From CAZJBP01 sp964544115 (GTDB lineage: Bacteria; Verrucomicrobiota; Kiritimatiellia; UBA8416; JADHWI01), in NCBI GenBank assembly GCA_964544115.1, contig CAZJBP010000029.1, positions 1 to 25,605 of the forward strand: a stretch of 25,605 nucleotides of DNA, in the 5' to 3' direction. Shown here one piece after another: positions 21,797 to 25,605 of this stretch (positions are counted from its first letter, which is position 1; the number at the start of each line of letters is the position of its first letter). Below the pieces are notes generated by a model. That model ran no database searches. It worked only from the letters and a program-made list of their open reading frames with translations, and was not told the origin of the DNA. Made by a program: the position numbers and the translations under genes.

Positions 21797-22606
21797 GTGT
21801 ATCTTGAGTTCTACAAGTTGTCGGAGATGCCCTTCAGCATCACCCCCGACCCCCGCTTCCTCTACTTCGCGCCCCAGCACCGCGAAGCCTTCGACCACGT
21901 CATGTTCGGCATCACCCACCGCAAAGGGTTCATCGAACTGACGGGCGAGGTGGGCTCAGGCAAAACGACCCTCTGCCGCGCCGTCCTGACGGCGCTCGAC
22001 AAGAACGTCGAAACCGCTCTGGTGCTGAACCCGACGCTGTCGGAGACGCAGCTGCTGCGCGTCATGCTGAACGATTTCGGACTGGAAGTCCGCGGCCGGG
22101 ATCGCCTGGCCTACATCGAGACCCTCAACAAGTTCCTGCTGGAAAAGAACGGTCAGGGCGTGAACGTTGCGCTCCTGATTGACGAGGCGCAGGACCTGTC
22201 CCCGCAGACCATGGAGCAGGTGCGGCTGCTCTCGAATCTCGAGACCGACCAACACAAGCTGATCCAGATCGTGCTCTGCGGCCAGCCGGAGTTGAAGGCC
22301 CGTCTGGCGCGCCCCGACCTGCGGCAACTGCGCCAGCGGATCACCATCCGCTACCACCTGACCCCGCTCACCGAGGTCGACACGGCACACTACATCGACC
22401 ATCGCCTGCGCGTTGCCGGATCGGAGGGGCGAGTGTGGTTCGACAAGAGCGCGGTCCACAAGGTCCATCGCTACGCCAAGGGGTGCCCTCGGCTCGTAAA
22501 CGCCCTAAGCGATCATGCATTGCTCGCGGGGTATGTTTCGCATACATTCCAGATCGACGGCTGCTGCGTGGACCGTGGGATCCAGCAGCTGGAGGGTACG
22601 ACATGA
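21797..22606 (+). CDS. MshM/ExeA-type AAA ATPase
   Basis: A 269-residue ATPase of the ExeA/GspA/MshM family. It begins 'YKLSEMPFSITPDPRFLYFAPQHREA', has Walker A GEVGSGKT (50-57), 'ALVLNPTLSETQLLR', Walker B 'VALLIDEAQDLSP' (124-136), 'LRLLSNLETD'-type sensor region and the arginine-rich 'RQLRQRITIRYHLTPL'. It lacks the membrane helix and peptidoglycan-binding domain of ExeA proper, so it is closer in size to MshM of the MSHA pilus system. These ATPases assist secretin or pilus assembly in the cell envelope. The GTG start at 21797 follows GAGGGA; its TGA overlaps the ATG of the GspB-like gene. The frame extends upstream but only through the preceding gene. Confidence 0.92.
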   Translation: MYLEFYKLSEMPFSITPDPRFLYFAPQHREAFDHVMFGITHRKGFIELTGEVGSGKTTLCRAVLTALDKNVETALVLNPTLSETQLLRVMLNDFGLEVRGRDRLAYIETLNKFLLEKNGQGVNVALLIDEAQDLSPQTMEQVRLLSNLETDQHKLIQIVLCGQPELKARLARPDLRQLRQRITIRYHLTPLTEVDTAHYIDHRLRVAGSEGRVWFDKSAVHKVHRYAKGCPRLVNALSDHALLAGYVSHTFQIDGCCVDRGIQQLEGTT

Positions 22607-23418
22607 GTCTCATACAGGAAGCGTTGCGCCGCCAACAGGAAGAAGCGTCGCGCCAACCCCAGGGCACGGGTCCGGCACAGCCGCCGACGGAGGGAACGCC
22701 TGCCGGGCAGCCCCAGGTTCAGCCGCCGGCCGTCCGCCACATGTCTCTTCAGCAGCCCAAACCTCCCGCCATTCCGCCCGCTTCAGAGGCGCAGAAAGCG
22801 GCCGAAAACGCCGGCGCAACCGCCGGGGGCGGCAAGAAGAAAGGGGAGGGCAAGGGGCTCTTCATGGTAATGGCCATCCTCGTGCTGATCCTGCTCCTGG
22901 CCGCAGGACTGGCTCTTGGCGGATGGAAACTCTATGCGGCATGGAGGAGCGGCAACAGCGCCACCGAAGGGTCGGCTGAGGCGCTCGCCACCGACACAAA
23001 CGCTGCCGCCCTGCCCGATGAGGCGGCAGAAGCACCCCAAGAGAACCCTTCCGGCGGACAGGAAGGGGTGTCATCCACAGGAACGCCGGCGGTCGCGACG
23101 ACGCCAGCCCTCGTTGCCCAGACGGGTGACACTTCGCGGCCGCCCGCAGTGTCCGTCAGTCCAGCCGCGACGGCCACGTCCGTGGTGCATCAACCTGTTA
23201 AGCCCTCACCTGTCCCAAAGCCGAAGTGGCCTTCGCTCAGCCTATCCGGCTTCATAGGACGCGGCAGCACCGGAATGGCGATCCTGAATGGGCAAATGAC
23301 CGCCGTGGGCGAGAGCGTCTCCGGGGTTGAGGTCCTCAGCATCGAGCGGCATGCCATCAAACTGCGGTTCATGGGGGAGACGCGCGTTCTGAATCAAGGT
23401 CAGACGACCGATCCCTGA
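22603..23418 (+). CDS. GspB-like inner-membrane assembly protein
   Basis: A 271-residue bitopic membrane protein. It opens with 'MSLIQEALRRQQEEA', the usual GspB/ExeB-type start. A proline-rich cytoplasmic stretch leads to one transmembrane helix (about 86-108, 'FMVMAILVLILLLAAGLAL'). A long Ala/Pro/Ser/Thr-rich linker then ends in a small C-terminal domain (about 215-268): 'SLSGFIGRGSTGMAILNGQM', 'VGESVSGVEVLSIERHAIKLRF'. That last domain matches the GspB/PulC-like beta domain. With the ExeA-type ATPase just upstream (ATGA overlap) it likely forms the GspAB-like pair that helps a secretin or pilus complex pass the cell wall. It converges with the TPR-MshEN gene 20 bases beyond its stop. Confidence 0.85.
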   Translation: MSLIQEALRRQQEEASRQPQGTGPAQPPTEGTPAGQPQVQPPAVRHMSLQQPKPPAIPPASEAQKAAENAGATAGGGKKKGEGKGLFMVMAILVLILLLAAGLALGGWKLYAAWRSGNSATEGSAEALATDTNAAALPDEAAEAPQENPSGGQEGVSSTGTPAVATTPALVAQTGDTSRPPAVSVSPAATATSVVHQPVKPSPVPKPKWPSLSLSGFIGRGSTGMAILNGQMTAVGESVSGVEVLSIERHAIKLRFMGETRVLNQGQTTDP

Positions 23419-23421
23419 GCC

Positions 23422-23448
23422 GAAGGGCGGGACACGATTCAGCCCTTC
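23422..23448. terminator. Possible bidirectional hairpin between convergent genes
   Basis: GAAGGGC (23422-23428) pairs perfectly with GCCCTTC (23442-23448) around a 13-base loop, in the 20-base space between two convergent genes, overlapping the end of the leftward one. There is no T-tract on either side, so it would be a weak or factor-assisted terminator. Confidence 0.25.
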
Positions 23449-24353
23449 TGCGATTCCGTGCCGCCATGGGCCGCCGTATCCCGATAGCGGGCCATCATCC
23501 GGTCAAAATCCGACGCCATCACCAGGTAAAAGTGGCACTTTCGTCCCGATAGGTACTCGACATCCAGGCGCAACTGAGTGTCGTAGGGGTTCAGGACAGC
23601 CACGAGGGCATCCTTCCCTAGCGTCTCGAACACGAGCGCACCGCGGTGGGTCGAAAAGGGCACCGGCAACAGGGCCATCGCCGTGTATTGAAACTCAAAG
23701 CAGGCGAGCGAGACGAACGGGGTGCCGCAGTCCCTCACCAGGGCGCCGACGATCTTTTCGAGAGACTTGAAAGTCCGGGCCTCCAGAACGTGCAGCACGG
23801 AGACCGTGGATTCCGAATGGTCCGAACCCGACATCTCGGAGAGGTCCTGCACGATGCTCGTGTATTCATCCTGAGTCAGTTCGCCGGATTCCATGAGGTT
23901 CCACGCCAGCGAGAGTTCCTCAGAGATGCGGAACTGGGAAAGGGCGCCCATTTCCACTTCGGAAGGGGGTGAAACCAGCGTGTCCCCTGCGGTGTCAACC
24001 CGGACCTCGGCCGATGCCTGAGCGCGCCCCCGAGTCTCCCCGCCGGAGGTCGACACGGCCGCCGCTATGCGCGCCATCAGATCCCGCACCCGCTCGTCCG
24101 ACTCGTAGGGGGTCAGCCGATCCACGACCTCGGCCGCGGATTCCATCTGCTTTTCGTCCAGAAAGACCTTCCCGAGTCGCAGCAGGTATTCTGTGGCACG
24201 GGCATGATCGCCGATCTGTGCATACGCCTGCGAGAGAACAGACAACGACGCGGTGTCGTTGGGGATGGTCTCCAGAATCTGCTCGAACGCGGTGATGGCG
24301 GCCCATACGTCATGGGCATCGCCGACCTGATCGTGGGACACATCGCCCGTCAT
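23439..24353 (-). CDS. TPR protein with C-terminal MshEN/GspE-N-like domain
   Basis: A 304-residue protein with TPR-like helices at about 14-85 ('WAAITAFEQILETIPNDTASL' in part, 'LLRLGKVFLDEKQMESAAEVV'), a linker, then a region at about 140-290 resembling the N-terminal domain of type II secretion/pilus ATPases: 'MESGELTQDEYTSIVQDL' (compare LxEAGLITxxQL) and 'ALLPVPFSTHRGALVFETLGKDALVAVLNPYDTQLRLDV', the 'LxPxxxAxxxxxxPL...LxVAxxDPxD' pattern of MshEN domains. No ATPase domain follows. It is divergent from the adjacent GspE/PilB gene, so it may compete with, or dock to, the same partners. The frame is open to 24737, but that part is the shadow of GspE; ATG 24353 is preferred and lies 8 bases after a TATTCA box. 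Domain assignment is by eye. Confidence 0.7.
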   Translation of the reverse strand: MTGDVSHDQVGDAHDVWAAITAFEQILETIPNDTASLSVLSQAYAQIGDHARATEYLLRLGKVFLDEKQMESAAEVVDRLTPYESDERVRDLMARIAAAVSTSGGETRGRAQASAEVRVDTAGDTLVSPPSEVEMGALSQFRISEELSLAWNLMESGELTQDEYTSIVQDLSEMSGSDHSESTVSVLHVLEARTFKSLEKIVGALVRDCGTPFVSLACFEFQYTAMALLPVPFSTHRGALVFETLGKDALVAVLNPYDTQLRLDVEYLSGRKCHFYLVMASDFDRMMARYRDTAAHGGTESQKG

Positions 24354-24361
24354 GACGGATG

Positions 24362-24390
24362 TGAATAGCAGGAAAAATGCCGTTCGTCCA
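24362..24390 (-). promoter_or_regulatory. Candidate promoter for the TPR-MshEN gene
   Basis: On the minus strand, TGGACG (24390-24385) and TATTCA (24367-24362) are separated by 17 bases. The -10 ends 8 bases before the ATG at 24353, so the transcript would be leaderless or nearly so. Each box matches consensus at only four or five positions. Confidence 0.35.
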
Positions 24391-24427
24391 CCCGCAAAAG
24401 CTCTATTTCCTTGTGTTTCACGCGCGT

Positions 24428-24443
24428 TGGATTGAAATTTGCT
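24428..24443 (+). promoter_or_regulatory. Candidate sigma54 promoter upstream of the GspE/PilB gene
   Basis: TTGGATTGAAATTTGC has GG and GC separated by exactly 10 bases and keeps TGG and TTGC of the -24/-12 consensus (TGGCAC-N5-TTGC); the CAC is ATT here. The predicted start lies about 48 bases before the ATG at 24502. Sigma54 control of pilus genes is common in other bacteria. Confidence 0.3.
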
Positions 24444-24501
24444 TCCACGACACCCTGACACTTGCGCATAAGGCGTTTGGATCCAAGGGGGAGGCTGGCT
24501 G

Positions 24502-25605
24502 ATGGCCAGAGAGCAGACTCGAGATCGCATTGCATCAATCCTGTTGCAGCGGGGGGCCATCGACGGCGGAACACTGGCCGAACTGGCTGAGGAAGCCAAG
24601 GCCAAGGGCGTACGGATCGAGAAATACCTTCTGGAGCGCAAGATCGTCAAGGGCTCGGACATGACCCTGGTGCTCGCCGAGTACCTGCACATGCCCCCGA
24701 TGCGCCTCTCCCACTTCACCCCCAACGCGGACATCATCAGCCTGCTGCCGCGCGAGGTGATTCAGCGGCGCATGGTGATTCCTCTGGCGCGGGTGGGTCG
24801 GACCCTGAGCATCGCCCTGGCGGACCCTTTCGACGTCGTGGCGCTGGATGAGGTCCGGACTCTCACCGGCCTGCACATTATTCCGACAGTCGCCTCCGAG
24901 GAAGACGTGGCCGAGGCGACCGCGCGTATCTTCGCCGAGTCCTCCCAGGGGCTCGACATGGAAGAGATGATGCGCGACACCGAGGGAGATGTGGAGGTCG
25001 TCGGCGAGGGGCATGCCGAAGAGGCGCAGAGCCTGGATGAGATGCTGGAGAAAGCCGAGGGGGCTCCCGTCATCCGGATGGTCAACATGTTGCTCGTGGA
25101 GGCGCTGCGCACCGGGGCCAGCGACATCCATATCGAGCCCATGGAGAAGCAGGTTCGGCTGCGCTACCGTATCGACGGCCTGCTCCAGGAGCGCCCGGGG
25201 CCGCCGAAGAATCTGCAGTCCGCGGTCATTTCCCGCGTCAAGATCATGTCGGATCTGGACATCGCCGAGCGCCGGAAGCCACAGGACGGGCGCTTCAACA
25301 TCAAGGCCCTCGGAAAGGCCGTCGACCTTCGCGTCAGCATCCTGCCCACGGTCTTCGGCGAGAAGATCGTCATGCGTATCCTCGACAAGAGCTCGCTGGC
25401 GGGCAGCCTGACGTCCCTCGGCCTCGACGAGGTCAGCGAGAAGTCGATGCTCTACGCCATCGCGCAGCCGCACGGCATCATCCTTGTAACCGGCCCGACC
25501 GGCAGCGGCAAGACCACCACCCTTTACAGCTGTCTCCAGGACCTGAACAAGCCCGACGTCAACATCATCACCTGCGAAGACCCGGTCGAGTACCAGCTCC
25601 AGGGG
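24502..25605 (+). CDS. GspE/PilB-type secretion or pilus assembly ATPase (3' end outside window)
   Basis: The frame runs without a stop to the window end: 368 codons of a protein usually near 560 residues. An MshEN domain covers about residues 5-150 ('ILLQRGAIDGGTLAELAEEAK', 'LLPREVIQRRMVIPL', 'LSIALADPFDVVALDEVRTLTG'). An acidic linker (about 155-185) follows. The ATPase N-domain begins 'APVIRMVNMLLVEALRTGASDIHIEP', continues with 'VRLRYRIDGLL', 'RVKIMSDLDIAERRKPQDGR', and reaches Walker A GPTGSGKTTT near 333-342 and the Asp-box 'ITCEDPVEYQLQG' at the edge. Walker B and the zinc motif are beyond the window. It powers assembly of a type IV pilus or type II secretion pseudopilus. GGGGGAGG precedes ATG 24502 at good spacing. 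Confidence 0.95.
   Translation, partial: MAREQTRDRIASILLQRGAIDGGTLAELAEEAKAKGVRIEKYLLERKIVKGSDMTLVLAEYLHMPPMRLSHFTPNADIISLLPREVIQRRMVIPLARVGRTLSIALADPFDVVALDEVRTLTGLHIIPTVASEEDVAEATARIFAESSQGLDMEEMMRDTEGDVEVVGEGHAEEAQSLDEMLEKAEGAPVIRMVNMLLVEALRTGASDIHIEPMEKQVRLRYRIDGLLQERPGPPKNLQSAVISRVKIMSDLDIAERRKPQDGRFNIKALGKAVDLRVSILPTVFGEKIVMRILDKSSLAGSLTSLGLDEVSEKSMLYAIAQPHGIILVTGPTGSGKTTTLYSCLQDLNKPDVNIITCEDPVEYQLQG

Noticed and set aside
24535..25473. A 312-codon minus-strand open frame across the GspE/PilB gene
   Set aside because: It is antisense to a clear ATPase frame with family motifs; its composition is the usual GC-rich shadow and no domain is recognisable. The real gene is on the plus strand and simply runs off the window.

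Overview
The window is about 25.6 kb of GC-rich, gene-dense bacterial DNA. There are 23 protein-coding genes, two of them cut by the window ends. I see no tRNA, rRNA, CRISPR array or insertion sequence. The best guess for the host is a Kiritimatiellota/Verrucomicrobiota-type (PVC) bacterium: the secreted C25 peptidase ends in a 'DPDGDG...GAEYAFNTSPTN' calcium-loop plus beta-domain tail typical of that group, and GspE/MshM-type machinery sits in a small operon. This placement is inference, not proof. A 10-N run shows the sequence is a scaffolded assembly, probably metagenomic.

Left part (1-5006): the C-terminal part of the YidC membrane insertase reads rightward. It converges, with overlapping stop codons, on a leftward operon whose transcription order is pyrimidine-nucleoside/thymidine phosphorylase, cytidine deaminase, PIN-PhoH ATPase, GYF_2/CD225 membrane protein and DUF2752 membrane protein. 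Most junctions are stop/start overlaps. The PhoH gene looks broken only because of the N gap; removing the 10 Ns and a 4-base duplicated overlap restores a 441-residue frame.

Middle part (5233-12614): this is the accessory and most interesting region. A 1020-residue secreted gingipain-like (C25) cysteine peptidase is followed by a PqqD-like RiPP recognition protein, a radical SAM/SPASM enzyme, a 61-residue precursor-like peptide and an HPr-kinase-like P-loop protein. The peptide has a YxxPxL leader motif, an AAG/C junction and a three-cysteine, Ser/Thr/Pro-rich core. A convergent S24/S26-type peptidase and a divergent NTP_transf_5 nucleotidyltransferase flank it. Together these look like a RiPP (ribosomally made, modified peptide) locus that uses lasso-style leader recognition and tailoring genes but replaces lasso cyclisation with radical SAM chemistry. 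A perfect 40-bp palindrome marks the right edge.

Right part (12680-25605): housekeeping and envelope genes. They are mannose-6-phosphate isomerase, a GAF-containing PtsP-type PEP phosphotransferase, a TrkH/TrkA (KtrBA-like) potassium uptake pair with a membrane PAS-like protein, an ABC transporter with a TPR protein, and a type II secretion/type IV pilus-related block (MshM/ExeA ATPase, GspB-like protein, a divergent TPR-MshEN protein, and the start of a GspE/PilB ATPase). Several transcription units appear to start with a -10 box only about 7-11 bases before the start codon, which suggests leaderless or near-leaderless mRNAs.
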